64,000 nt of DNA from Argyresthia goedartella (GCA_949825045.1 OX463818.1:24940906-25004905), one strand, 5' to 3'; positions 30,873 through 42,545 are shown, counted from the first letter of the stretch. The notes: generated from the letters alone by a model not told the origin. Numbers and translations are program-made.

Positions 30873-31138
30873 GTGTCCGTGCCCATGGAATCTTTTACTA
30901 GTGTAGCCCAACCCTATCGTGTCCGTACCTACGGAATCTTTTGCGCCATCTGTGCCCACAGATGCAACGCCTTCGTCGCAACGGTGCCAACCCGTGGCCA
31001 ACCCCAACATGTGCGTACCAACGGAATCCAACCCCAACATCTCCGTACCAACGGAATCCAACCCCAACATATCCGTACCAACGGATTCCAATCTCAACAT
31101 GTCCGTACCAACGGATACCAATCTCATCTCTGTACCAT
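30873..31138. repeat. 30-bp minisatellite, open in several frames
   Basis: Four units (30998-31027, 31028-31057, 31058-31087, 31088-31117) and a partial fifth, with the consensus beginning CCAACCCCAACAT and ending CGTACCAACGGAAT. Degenerate units extend upstream to about 30873. Because 30 is a multiple of three, plus frames give decapeptide repeats such as NPNISVPTES, and the minus strand gives SVGTEMLGLD-type repeats. There is no evidence that any frame is translated. Confidence 0.8.
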
Positions 31139-32619
31139 AAGATCTAAGGTATTCAAACATTTCAAAATACTATATTGTGTGTGCCTAGTCGAAAGTGAAA
31201 CTCGACTAGGATGTATGCTATTTGACTTAATACACCAAATATCACATTGAAGATCAATTGACTTTGTGAGTTAACTAACAAATTACTAAGTAAACCATAA
31301 ATAACTAAGGTTAAGATTAAGTATGCCCGGCAGTGGCTTCTGCTGAAGCTGCAACACAGCCATCATGTCCTTCTCGTGTTAGTTGCGCATTATCCTGCAA
31401 CAATAAAAATACAGCACAGTATCCGTTCGGCTATGCCTCAATAAACCACAGGAAATCAATCACCGCTCATTGATAGAGATCTATTCAGACTCTAAAACCC
31501 AAGTTAATTTCAGTTTCAAAGCCAAACCATCATTTATTTACCGTATAAAACTCTTAATCTCATAGCCAAATTAACCAAAATATTATAGCCAATGAACAGA
31601 GTATCCAATACCACCAAACAAACAAAGCCTGTTTATCATCTCCAGCAACATCAACCAGTAGCTCCGCGGGAACAGTAGACCTGGCCTGTCGAGAATCTCA
31701 AGTATGCGAGTCCGCCAGAAGTACATCAGAATTTAGACCATCGATGATCAGTCAGTCATTGACGAAATGATGGAACCGCGAGCGGCCGTCGTTTCCATTC
31801 TATTTATTGATTCAAAGTAACTGAATTTTGGGAATTTACCTATCCATACCCATACGTGGCCCATAAATCACAGAAATTTCAGGTATCTAGCTTTATCTAC
31901 AGGAGAGGTCGAAAGTACCCCGAAGCAACTTCCATTCCTCTCCCCTTTTGCATTTTACTTGCAATATCCTGTGCAGAATGAAGTCTCTAGTGCGCCTCTC
32001 AAGTCCGATTGAAATCCGTAGACAAACGACGCCACAGCAAACATCCCCCTATTTCCCACAATAAAAAATCGCGATCATTAAAAAAGAAAACAAGAAACCT
32101 GTGTGCCTTACAAAATCGGCTGAAAAAATGCGACATAAAGGCAAGAACAGATAGTCGGACAAAGACACTTTTACGAATCTTGGCACTAGACGTCCCGCAC
32201 GCCCTGTCAACCAAGATAACCACAATAATAGAAATTGAGACGGTATTGTCACATTCGTACTCTAAGCTCACCAACATGTTCATCCTCTCCAAAGATCACA
32301 ATCACAACAGTGCTCTTCAAGAATCACTTTACAGAGTCAAACCTCTCTGGCCTTTGGCAAGACCCAACCAACTAAAACGCGCACACCTTACTCAATCATC
32401 ACAGCATCATAGAAATATTGACTTAATATCCGAAACTCTTGCATTTTCCGCAAACTATCTCGCAGCTTTGCCCAACAAAGCTCAACACTCTCCTTCCAGT
32501 CTTGCATCGGCCCAAATCCGTGTCTGAAGGACACGAGGCGGTAAGAGTATCTGAATTTACATCAAATTTTAAACCCAATGTCTTAATGACAACAAACAAA
32601 ATCCTATTCTAAATAAAAA
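31139..32619. other. Interior DNA of the candidate LTR element
   Basis: The longest open frame is 32009-32527 (plus, 172 codons, rich in K, R, S, L; no family recognised). The opposite strand in the same place is also partly open. Neither resembles gag or pol. Nothing else is named. Confidence 0.35.
32009..32527 (+). CDS. Unassigned 172-residue open frame
   Basis: I do not recognise this product. It has an ATG start only if MKSVDKRRH is taken (the ORF begins at a non-standard codon), a basic N-terminal third (KKSRSLKKKTRNLCALQNRLKKC) and a Ser/Leu/Ala-rich remainder. No zinc knuckle, no protease motif, no membrane segment. It lies inside the candidate LTR element. It may be chance. Confidence 0.15.
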   Translation: MKSVDKRRHSKHPPISHNKKSRSLKKKTRNLCALQNRLKKCDIKARTDSRTKTLLRILALDVPHALSTKITTIIEIETVLSHSYSKLTNMFILSKDHNHNSALQESLYRVKPLWPLARPNQLKRAHLTQSSQHHRNIDLISETLAFSANYLAALPNKAQHSPSSLASAQIRV

Positions 32620-33095
32620 TACTAGTAGCCCTGTGGGCAGTAGACCTCGCCAACAGGGGCGACTGTGAACCCATTTTTAGGTAAGTTATAAGTAATTTTA
32701 GATTCAATCAAAATGAGTAGTAAAGTAGCCGCTCTAATAACTTTGTAAACTACATTTTGCGATTTAAAATACAACCTATTCACAAAAATAGTTATAGTCT
32801 ATTTCACTCACTCTCACGGTGTGTCCTCTTTCTTTACTAATTCGTCTCCTACTTCGAACAAACTATACAATACTAGAGTCCAAACTAGGTATGTTTTGAA
32901 AAGATTTCTTGGTTTTTCAGAAAACAGGCGGCCGAAAGGTATTTGTGTAGTAGATTTTTAGAACCGGCTCATAAAGCCCTTCAATTTGATACCCCACACG
33001 ATAGGCTTCAGAAAAAATAAATAAAAAATCCCATACAAAAAATTAATGACGTCATAATTCCCCCCCAAGGGGAAAATCGAAAAAGTCCTCGACAA
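32620..33095 (-). repeat. Dispersed repeat, copy inverted relative to 42800-43480
   Basis: CTGTGGGCAGTAGACCTCGC...GTGAACCCATTTTTAGGTAAG and onward to AATTAATGACGTCATAATT and AAGGGGAAAATCGAAAA match the reverse complement of 42800-43480 block by block, with moderate divergence and a segment missing near the GACGTCATAA part. No coding was recognised. It is the kind of repeat widely scattered in moth genomes. Confidence 0.7.
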
Positions 33096-35124
33096 AAGGA
33101 GCGCACTTTCAAGTATTGAGATCTAGTGTCTGTCCTACATCATCCATCAGCCATTATGAGGTCTAAAGGGTTGGCTCCAGTCACTCTCTTTACAGTGCAA
33201 ACAAAAGAAAAAATCATCACCAGCTATGAAATCTCAGTGTCAAGTCAATCTCGTTTCAAGTAGTAAATAACACAATTTTTGCAGGTATTTTCAAAAAATG
33301 CTTAATAATATCTGTAACAGCGAACGCCTCCCATTGGCATGAATGGAATGTAGAAGACTTTGTTGGTTTTTGCTGAAATTTGACACATCATTACGACTTG
33401 AACAGAATAACTCCGCATCCCTCTCTTGCAAAAAGGCTGCACTGTCCAAGCTTACACCAATAATCAATGTTCATAGAAAGACTAGTGCGTTACCCAAACG
33501 TAGGCTGGATCATTCAACCGCTTCAATTGCAGATCTTATGAAAACACAAATAGTAAGCGAACTGTACCAAAATTGGCGATAACAACGAAACAAGAATAGC
33601 GACAGAATTCAGCTCGGACAACCTGCCATAGAATCAAAACAAACTGTCTAGAATAATATCAAATCAAAGAATATCACAGATCAGAGCCGCTTTACACCAA
33701 AAAATAAAAATCAAACCACAGGCCCAACTACAATCTATGAACTTTTAAATTCAACAAAGTCCTACCGATTGCTCCGATTCTATCAGCCCTATCCGTATGC
33801 AGTAGATAACCATCTCAGTCGCATAATTATCACTCAAAGGGCACTGCTACACTTAGTATGCAGCCAACGAGTACCATTTATCATTAATCGTTAGTTATTC
33901 ATTGATTGATATGACACTTGTTCAAAATGGCATTACCTATAGTCTATCCATACTAAGAAGCAACTAGACAGCTAACCTAAAACTTCATAAAATCCACTTT
34001 TTAAACACTCGGGATGTTACCAAAACAATCGGAAAGAATCGAAATTGTTTATTCAGTTGAACTAACCGAAGAGTTTTCATCGTCATCACTGCTATCCGCA
34101 CTTAGGGATATAATTAGTTCATTTTCAAATATATTGTCTATTCTAATGTCTCTTTGCAAATCTTGTAAAAAAGAAACCCTTTGTTTTACGTGCAACTTTT
34201 CCCCATTTTTAGCAGAGCCATCATTTTACCGGTGCTGAAGGGTGGCTCGGTATTATTGTGTGTAAAAGTGGCCTACCGTTATCAGAGTCTCGTACGAAAT
34301 AGTCGTACAATTTCACCAATTATTCATGAGCTTGACTATTTAGCGTTTTTCCTCGTTTCGACATGACAAACAAATCGTAAAGCAATCGGGGTCGAAATTA
34401 TAGCAAGGTTATTATCATTGTCCAATAAGAAAATCCGGGCTAGTAGAAAATAATAGAGAGCACACAAAAACACACTTTCACCTCAGATCAATGAAACTTC
34501 TTTGTCACTTTGACAACCACCATCACCACAGAGTACTTTTCTACCTGCTAAGGCCCTCCACAGACATACGTTCCGTCATCGTTCCGTACCGAAACGCCGA
34601 AATCACGGATTTCGAATGCAATAAGCTTTCCAATTAATCAATCAATCTCAGTTTGAAAAGTATCGACAACATTGTAATTATCAAAGCCTATAAGTCTCTT
34701 TTTTTGTGAGTTTTCCACTAATTTATTCGTAATCTTTAATTTCATCAGCGAACATGCGGTACTTGAGTCACAATAAAAAATACAAAATGGCTCACCAAAT
34801 GATTCAGTTTCTCGAATGGGGTCTCGACTATGGATCGACACGACGCTGGGATCTGGGGCAGACGCTGAAAATCAACGTCACGACGTCGACAGGTTCACCA
34901 CAACCGAAGCAGAAGATTTCTCGGCTCATGGCCGGCTCCTTCTTCCTCCATATTCGAGTCCAGAAGCTACCTGGTCACGGCACTCTCAATTCCGTGATAG
35001 TGGCAGCAATTGTTTCTAATCATCTGATGATTTCTTGACAGCATTGATAAGGTGCATCATCATCTGGTATTTGAAGTTTTTCTGTGGCATATTTCTCCTG
35101 TGCTCGAGGTGATCCCGTTTCTGA
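33096..35124. other. Unassigned interior DNA
   Basis: Only short open frames. On the minus strand near 34195-34060 there is an acidic text (ENELIISLSADSSDDDENSS) of unknown meaning. At 34816-35019 a plus frame reads YSSPEATWSRHSQFRDSGSN; not recognised. Confidence 0.35.
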
Positions 35125-35551
35125 TGTCGCACAAGGGTCAGGACCGATGGCTGAGGGAGTCCCGAGGATGGGTGTGATGGGTACTCGAGCATTGGAGGCA
35201 ACAGTTTTGTTATAACACAGTTTATTTACTTTAGGGCACGAATCATGTACTAGACACAGAATAATGACACTTGACACTGGGAGCACTAGTTACAGTCAAA
35301 CTAAACACGGGGAGTACTAGATACATAATAACCACACTTGACACGGGGACTGGCTAGTCCAATAATGTAGGAAGAGGTAGGCTCCGTACGACTGCTCGAT
35401 ACAGACTAACCCGCTGACTGGCGCGCACGCCCTTTTCATAGCAAACTCTCCATTATTGGCCCAACCTAAGCGAATGCACATATCGCTTGTGTCACCGTAC
35501 TTATCTCTACTGCCTTCGCTGTAGCTATAGCTCAATTCGTACACTACGACA
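35125..35551. repeat. LTR-like direct repeat, copy 2
   Basis: 427 bp, TGTCGCACAAGGGTCAGG...CACTACGACA, same orientation as 30222-30640. It carries a small duplication (CACTTGACAC...GGGGA near 35335) not seen in copy 1. Confidence 0.65.
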
Positions 35552-35875
35552 TACAATATAATGTTAAAAGAGAGTTCTGTATTGAGTTAGATGAAATCCG
35601 TGCAATATTGTCTTGTATGTTCATATATAACCTGAAAAACAGTGCTGCTCTTAACGAGCAATAAACACTGAGCTTTGACCTTTTCGCGTCAATGCAGCGC
35701 GCCTACATACCGACCTATATTCTTCTTTTTGTTTTATTGTTTTAGTAGTAATCTTATGAGTTTTTTTTAAACTTTGCTTTCATTTAAGTTATTTTATAGT
35801 TGCACCTCCGTATCACTTTTAATTTGTATGTGTGCTGCTTTGATGCAATAAACGTTTATCTATCTATCTATCTAT
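35552..35875 (+). mobile_element. LINE 3' end with ATCT repeat tail
   Basis: A non-coding stretch ending GCTTTGATGCAATAAACGTTTATCTATCTATCTATC, the sort of AATAAA plus tetranucleotide tail found at the 3' end of some arthropod LINEs. No RT part is present, so only the 3' end was inserted or kept. Confidence 0.5.
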
Positions 35876-35879
35876 ATAA

Positions 35880-36620
35880 GAAATCATAGTATCCCTTCTT
35901 ATAGTATTTTTACATGGTTTTTTAATCACTGAAAGAGTCATTTTAAAATCTCCAGAGCTAGGTATTTCTTTCAAGGGAAGGCACTGACCCTTGAAAGAAG
36001 CTATCGCTAATTTTGGAGCATGTTACCTTGTAACCCTGTTTTTTATTTTAGCCCCCGGAAACAGTTCGTTTTCGTTAAGCTATTTTTGTTAGTAAATTTA
36101 AGGATTATTATCTATAGTGGTGTTGGTGTGTTTTCATCTGCAGCTGACTAGTTTCCAACGATTGTTTTGAGTTGTGTAACTCACAGTCACAGGGGATTGT
36201 CAATGTTTAGATTGATGTTCACGGAGCATTGTTTGATAGTGTAGCACTTGGATATTGTAGTTTTGTTTTCATAACAATATATTAGATACAACTTAAATAG
36301 ACTAGCCTAGCTGTAGCAACATCGGTGTTTTATTTATTTATTTATTTATATAGGATCCTTAACAAGAAATACGCAATACAGACACAGGTTAGATACTTAA
36401 TAATAACAGAATTAAGCGCTTTCTTAAGTATAAAAGAACACAGCATGCAAATGCGACTATAATTAGAATTGTGAAATGTTCATTTGATATATATTTATTG
36501 TTAATTGATTATTATATTCATTATTTTCATTTAGATAACTTTTGTTTTGTTTGATGTTCCAACAGCGTAAGCAGCGGAGCTCAGACTACCAGCAAATTTA
36601 TCTATGTGGGGTCCCCATAG
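35880..36620 (-). mobile_element. LINE RT C-terminal part, right half of a split copy
   Basis: On the plus strand TTACATGGTTTTTTAATCACTG, TAGCCTAGCTGTAGCAACATC and CCAACAGCGTAAGCAGCGGAG...TATGTGGGGTCCCCATAG match the reverse of the Daphne-like RT C-terminus (compare 24590-25060). With 30055-30221 it forms one LINE split by 5.6 kb. It is itself interrupted at about 36333-36555. Confidence 0.6.
36333..36555. mobile_element. Small insertion inside the LINE fragment
   Basis: It begins with TTTATTTATTTATTTATATAGG and is otherwise AT-rich and non-coding; LINE text resumes with GATGTTCCAACAGCG. It is probably the 3' end of another retroposon with a TAAA-type tail on the minus strand. The family is not identified. 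Confidence 0.4.
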
Positions 36621-38269
36621 TTTTAGTTCGTTAAAAAATCAGCCGCAGGTCAAATAAGGTAAGGATTAGGTATGCCTGACTATGGCTTCTACGATGCTGC
36701 GACGGTAAATATTTCAAAAATCTCTTTTGGGACCTAGCTGCGTATCCCCTAAACGTTTTATTAAAACATCCAAAATGAAAGAGATACGTTTATAATCATA
36801 ATTTGGCAAGTATTTAAGCCACACTCCACACAAAAAAATACATGTTTAAAAGATTTCTCTGAAGTCAAAGTTCGGAAGCTCTGAAATATGAGTCTTAACG
36901 TTATTAGCCAACTTTCTCTCGAATAGGCTTGAATAGGCACTTAATTTTAAGAAAGAACATTGGTAAGAGGATTTTATACCTATACATTGTTAGACTATGG
37001 CTGACAAGCTTAAGTCAGCTTGCCAGATGAGAAAATTGTATAAAACGCAAAATAATTTACATGATAACGATAAAGAAGTATATGATTACTTAATTTAGGT
37101 ACCTATGTCTAGGCTAGGGATAAAAAAATGGAAATTGGAAAATGGATTTTCTTGCTGGTCAGTTTTGCTTTTCTAAAGCGTTGGAAGATGATGCCCTCGC
37201 TCCGGCCAGTAGTCCTTAACAAGGTACATCTTCTGGAAATGTCATAAGCAAACAAACATACACACACATACATAGTGTTACGCATTTTCCCTAACGTGGA
37301 GGCAGAGTTGTTTCATATTTCATGATGTTCTTCGTCACCGTTACAACTTAGAAGGTCGGCATAAATTCACTTAATTCTCTTTCTCTAAAATCTGTTGTTT
37401 AAGCAAAAATACTTATCTCAATAATACATCCTCACAAATAGGTACCTCACGGTTTGGCAAAATTATGTTTCGTAAAATTGTATTGTTTTTCTGTAAATGA
37501 CTTAACTAACTAACTTTTATTTGTAAATATCATTCAGCACATTGGTGTTATGGAATGCTATGTTACTCTAGTTCAAGTTCAAGTTCAAAGATTTTTATTC
37601 ATAATAACACAAAAATTGAGACTTAATGAACATCATAACATAATCAAGCAAGCATTATATAACATTAAGAAACTGCCTAATTATTACATAATATATAGGG
37701 TGCAATGAACTGATTTAATTCCAGATGTCGGTGTCTTGTAAAAAATCATTTATTTTGTAGTAGGTCTTTGTGCACAAAGTGTCTAGTTATACCGGACTCA
37801 GCGGCAGATATTAATTAATCGTGAACTCCATAAGTGGCGGCTTCGTCCGTTTTTCCGCCAAAATGTCACTTCAAAAGCAAATTCAGAACTACCTACAAAA
37901 TCCACCAGAAACGTTGCCGAGCACGATGTTTTGAATTGAAATAAGTTTACTTGACCAATTTGTCAACAAGTATTCATATTGAAAAAATATGCTTTTTACC
38001 TGTTGTAAATCAAACCGGTTTAAACGTAGAACTTTTACAGAAAAATATCCTTAAAACATCCAACGTTAACATTTTTTGGTCCTTGGTTTTCAGATGTGTG
38101 TTTCAGAAAATACCCTTTTATTTATTTTATTTTATTTTATTCGGAATATATACAGCACAATAAATTAATGTAATGTAACTTATATAAATATCTTTAAGCC
38201 AATTACAAATCTTCACTTCTTAATTACTAACATACGATTTTCTAAGATCGTTTCCTTGGCTTGTAAGCG
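36621..38269. other. Unassigned DNA with a LINE-type tail
   Basis: At 37571-37590 GTTCAAGTTCAAGTTCAAAG followed by ATTTTTATTCATAATAACAC looks like the 3' tail of a minus-strand LINE with a TTGAAC repeat, running to about 37720. A pentanucleotide run (TTATTTTATTTTATT) lies at 38113-38140. No genes are seen. Confidence 0.45.
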
Positions 38270-38940
38270 ATCATTTTAGGGTTTCTTACCCGAAGGGCGC
38301 CAAACGGGACCCTATTACTAAGCCTCCTCTGTCCGTCTGTCCATCTGTCTCCGGGCTGAAAAGAGCTTAAATTTTCAGAGAGGGTGTATTTCTATTGCCG
38401 CTATATCAACAACAATTAAAACATCCCGGTTTTTAAGAATTAAAAGAAGTACCCATACAAGAAATTATTGTTTTTGAACATTTTGTTTTATTTGTTTATC
38501 GGTGAAAACTGGACTCACCCGACCTTATCGGAAAAGATCTTTAATTGCAGGTATTGAGTTTTGCGCTAAGTTAATTGTCATTATGCGATTAGTAATTCGA
38601 ATTGTAATGAATTATATTAAGTTTTTTATCATATTTTAGATTATTTCTGTAAATAAGTTACTCAATTTCTACTACTTCTGGTTTCAATGAGCAAAGAGTT
38701 TCGCTAGCCTGAGTACATAGTTCAAAACTCACATACTACATACAAAACCCTTTAATATTTCGATGTACGGCGTTGACTGTAGTCCTACTTAATATTTTAT
38801 ATTTCATTATTAAAAATTAAAAAGGTATACTCATCCAAAGGACTGTCAAGTCTGTTTTACATTTTTCCGTGTACGATGGTATGGAACCCTTCGTGTGCGG
38901 GTCCGACGTCCTACTCGCACTTACCGATTTTATTTCAATA
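38270..38940. repeat. Dispersed arthropod repeat (GGACCCTATTACTAAG...GTCCGTCTGTCC family)
   Basis: Seen: GGGTTTCTTACCCGAAGGGCGCCAAACGGGACCCTATTACTAAGCCTCC with CTGTCCGTCTGTCCATCTGTC after it, TATTTCTATTGCCGCTATA, and at the far end CGATGGTATGGAACCCTTCGTGTGCGGGTCCGAC. This set of phrases is familiar from insect genomes, particularly Lepidoptera. Its coding origin, if any, is not visible. Related short pieces occur at 10935 and 61275. Confidence 0.65.
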
Positions 38941-40911
38941 TTTTTGCTTAATCGAACTACATTTTCTGAATACCCTATTTATTATTTCGTTCAATTTGCA
39001 AATCCGGGCCTGAAGGGTATTGATAATATTCTTTTGATTTGAAGAGTTTTTAAATCTTGTATAGGTTCAGCCTCGGTAATTAATTATCATCCCATTTCGT
39101 TGAAATTTCGTTATTCACTCAATGAATTTAGCTCGAAAATTCCAGTAACTGAAATGTCAATAGGTGACAATTATTAATTAAAAAAAACTTAGATTAAAAA
39201 ACTCTGTGTTAACTAAATAACTCTATGATCAAATTCAACGATTCCTTTCATTGTGAAATAATCTCTTTGCGAAGTTATGTGAAAAAAATATATCCGTCAA
39301 TCACAGGCACAATTAATGTTTTAAAAGTAATGCATGCAACATACGTGCTCTAATGTCATAGATCTTATGGTTCAAGTTTGCTATACGATATTTAACCGTA
39401 GTACTTGGTTAAAACTACTTTTTTATATTTCTTGCTTTTATATTTTATACATATAGATGGACTTTCCTTGATGAAAGTACTCATTGCTGTCTGAATAAAA
39501 GATATCTGAGAGAAATACTTTGATTTAATGCCTATTCGAAGAAGTTAGTGTTTTTTTCTGTTTCTTGACGATTTAGGGGACCTTACCGTCGAAAATTTTA
39601 TACATTTTCACATTCATAAATGGAAAAAGATGTAGTTTTTTTTTATCTCTATTTCGCTCGATTCCATAAGCCACTAACAGATATTTAGTATATTTTTCTA
39701 CTCGGAAGAACCAACTCTAACGTGTAAATTTTCCCTATAACACTTATATAGGGCGAGGAAGCAGTGGCAACTAATTTTCTTCGGCAACAATAGATCCCGC
39801 ATCCCAAGTAAATAAAACTACCTAAATAAACACCAAGCGCAATCAAACTTGGTACTTCGATAAGTTCAAGTGAACATGGAAACGATTTCTAAACTATCGA
39901 TCTTGGGATCAACTCGCGAAGTTTCCAATTTGAGCTTTTGTTATTTACATTACAAGTTTCGTCCCCTAAGACCTTAAATCACAACTTTTCACAGCCTTTT
40001 TTCGGAAATATTTTGTCCCGCCCAAGCTTTACGTGGGTGAGCGGGACTAAAAAGACTTTTAGCTCAATTTTCCCCCATAAAGTGAGCAATTTAATCCATA
40101 AATTGTTTTTGCAATGAGGCGTGCAAATCACTGACTAGCAGGAGTTGTCTTTTAGAAAATAAAAGCGGCGACAGATTGTCTTTTTCTTCTAGAATCCGAA
40201 ATAGAAAATACCTTAAAGGCCCTTTCATTAGAATGGGACAATATTAAAAGCGGTTGGTATAGTATTTCGGGACCAACACAAGGTATTGGGAGCTTTGGAA
40301 CTCAACTTAGTAAACAGATAAAGATGCATAAATAAATTAATGTATGCATCTCAATACTGGTCGTGTCATTTGGTGAATCAGCTGCGAGGGAGCTCTACAT
40401 AATACAAACATTCCAAGTTTTGTTCTGTAACATGAAAGATCACAGAACTACAAGTAGGTGCTCTGATTTAAGATAATACGGAGAGAGAGCCATTCCCATT
40501 GTCCACCCCAGGCAATTCCCCACTGGAAGCTTCACAGCCAACTTTACTGCAGTGTCCCACTTTCGCACTCTTCTGCGCGAAGATAACACCGAAATGTAAA
40601 ATAGCAGCGCATTGTTTGACTGAACACAAAGACTCGGCTTTATTCAAAAAAATAAAAAGGTCACAGCTCTTACAGATATCAACATACTAATTAGAATGAA
40701 TTGTGAATTATGAATGAGTCACAGAGGAGTTTTGCAGTAGTACAAGAATGGTCTTGTGTAAAGTCATGAAATACACAAATAGTATTTAATTACCAATAAA
40801 TAGATCTTATTCTCTTAAATTGTCGTCATTTCGTAATTTTAAGATTTAAAAGTAAACCATCAGGTGTTCGTTAGTTTAAAGTAATATAACATTTATAAAA
40901 TTTATATGCAG
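38941..40911. other. AT-rich DNA, no feature recognised
   Basis: Only short open frames, no repeat matches inside the window that I could find by eye. Confidence 0.4.
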
Positions 40912-41170
40912 GCGCATAGAATGCTTCTGGCCCCATACTAGGACACCTGTGCCGTAGGAACCAGATACAGCGAAATCACACACATTACACATCAAAGACC
41001 AAAAGAATCAGCCTCACACTAGGATACCCTGTGCCGTAGGAACCACAAACAGCGACGTCATACACAGATACACATCCAAGACCTGTTATTTTTTCTTGTA
41101 TCCCCAGCCAGGGATCGAACCTGGGACCTCTCGTTTGGTGGGCAGAGCTACAACCGCAGCGCCACAGAGG
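40912..41170 (-). mobile_element. tRNA-derived SINE with an extra partial 3' copy
   Basis: The full copy is about 41000-41170 on the minus strand: CCTCTGTGGCGCTGCGGTTGTAGCTCTGCCC (A-box side), AGGTCCCAGGTTCGATCCCTGG (B box), GGTCTTGGATGTG, GGTTCCTACGGCACAGGGTATCC. Directly beside it (40912-40998) the 3' third is present again with differences (GGTTCCTACGGCACAGGTGTCC, GGGGCCAGAAGCATTC), so two insertions or a tandem event. Confidence 0.7.
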
Positions 41171-41728
41171 CTGTCAAATGAAATTGCCAGTACCAAGGAA
41201 TTTTATCTCACGGCTGTTTTTGCGTCGTTTTGATTTATAACCCCTTGTGTACAAATCCGCCTCGAACTGGGCCAGGTTTTTGCCCCGTGTCGGTGCAGTA
41301 GACGATGTGTTGAAATGAATATCGACGATCAAACGGCTGTCGCGAATTGAAATGTCTCTTCTGCAGAGTACCCAGGGAAACAGGAGCAGTTGCAAGTGTG
41401 GTGAATTGGATCAGCCCAAAACGCGTCATCGCGACGTGGGAGAGGAATACGCAAATCGAAATACTCCGCTGCATCCTCGTATAGCGATGCATGAAAATAA
41501 TGAGCTGTTTACTACTTCCGTTTCATGATATTAGTTAACAGTTTTATTTGACGGTGATTTTGAGACACTCTTCAGCCATTAGGAAATGATAATAACTGCA
41601 ATATAATTCAGAAATAATTGAGACTTCTGTGATCAGTCAGGGCAACTTTATTTTTTCGTTAATTCAGTAGAGAGAATCGCACTTAAGTTTTCTCTTTAAA
41701 ACCAGTTTGATCATATCCAATTTATTAT
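41171..41728. other. Unassigned DNA, moderately GC-rich at its left
   Basis: Overlapping minus-strand open frames at 41174-41492 show no recognisable domain. No other feature. Confidence 0.35.
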
Positions 41729-41760
41729 CTCTGTGGCGTAGCGGTTGTGGCTCTGGCTAC
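41729..41760 (+). mobile_element. SINE head only
   Basis: CTCTGTGGCGTAGCGGTTGTGGCTCTGGCTAC is the first 30 or so bases of the SINE family, including the A box, followed by unrelated DNA. A truncated copy. Confidence 0.55.
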
Positions 41761-41788
41761 GTTTATCTTTATGTTTATTTGTGTGCAA

Positions 41789-41914
41789 TTCTAGTGGCGT
41801 CAAAACGAACTAACGACAAACCTAACTGACCGATTCAAATCCGACAGCATGTTCTATTTTCAAACCATTTTTTTTTAAATTAGTCGAGTTAATTCAGTTA
41901 TGACGCCTCTAGAA
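41789..41914. mobile_element. MITE-like foldback element
   Basis: TTCTAGTGGCGTCAAAACGAACTAAC at 41789 pairs with the reverse complement of GTTAATTCAGTTATGACGCCTCTAGAA ending at 41914, with a few mismatches and gaps. About 126 bp with no coding. No target duplication was defined. The family is unknown. Confidence 0.4.
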
Positions 41915-42290
41915 TCGGGTACTTTCATACTTAACCTCTCGCTACCCATGACCACGCAGAGTTTTTCATTGGTTTTCACGTTTATTACCAAGCCGTAAGG
42001 TTGAAAATTTGGTGGTAAGCAGAGTTGAAGTTGGGCGCTGAAGGGTTAATTCCAGAATGCGTAGTACCCTTCCATGTATTATTCAGTCTGAGCTCGGAAA
42101 ACCTGTTATGATTCCAAAAGTTTCCTACAAGGACAGAGCTGCCTGAATATTCATGGCAGCGATCGCGCGCCTTGAATGGTTTACTGATTGATATAATTTG
42201 AGCTGATAAGTGTCTTATAAAGAGCTTGGTGGGGCTTTGCTCTTTTCTTGTGAAGATAAATGTAACCTCAGTATAATGTTATACTATGAC
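41915..42290. other. Unassigned DNA
   Basis: No gene or repeat recognised. Confidence 0.35.
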
Positions 42291-42545
42291 GTCTGTGGGG
42301 TTGCCTCCCAAAAGAGAGTCCCGGATTCGAAAATATGTCTTGGATGTTTAGATGTGTGTGAATTTATTTGCTGTTGATGGTTCCCTCGACACAAGGTTGG
42401 CTAGTATGTGGCTAGAAGCAATGTACATAATATATGTTCATAAAATCATAGGTTTTAATTTATCTATTATAATGCAAACTTATAAAATGTGTACAAAGGT
42501 GAGCTTATCTCTAACAAGAGATTTCTTCCAGTAAACCACTTTTGG
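42291..42545 (+). mobile_element. Decayed SINE followed by a LINE 3' end piece
   Basis: GTCTGTGGGGTTGC...GTCCCGGATTCGAAAATATGTCTTGGATGTTTAGATGTGTGTG and GGTTCCCTCGACACAAGGTTGGCTAGTATG...GAAGCAATGTAC are SINE text, with a deletion between the A and B boxes. At 42485-42545 TGTACAAAGGTGAGCTTATCTCTAACAAGAGATTTCTTCCAGTAAACC matches the LINE 3' ends at 8220 and 56960, here adjacent to it. Confidence 0.55.

Larger units (their letters stand above)
30222..35551. mobile_element. Candidate LTR element without recognisable pol
   Basis: Two LTR-like repeats 4.5 kb apart, whose left edge splits a minus-strand LINE. The interior contains no RT, integrase or protease text that I can find. It holds a minisatellite, a dispersed repeat, some open frames of unknown nature, and a short hydrophobic minus-strand run (about 31560-31640). 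It could be a large non-autonomous derivative, a very decayed element, or two independent solo LTRs. The orientation is unclear because neither a primer-binding site nor a polypurine tract is obvious. Confidence 0.4.

Noticed and set aside
30998..31138. 30-bp units as a CRISPR array or a silk-like gene
   Set aside because: No spacers. No splice, promoter or composition evidence for a real gene, and frames are open on both strands.
31560..31660. Envelope-like membrane anchor in the candidate LTR element
   Set aside because: A single short hydrophobic run ended by stops, with none of the other parts of an envelope gene visible.
33343..33582. Open frame of 79 codons as a gene
   Set aside because: No start context, domain or neighbour supports it; it is of the length expected by chance.
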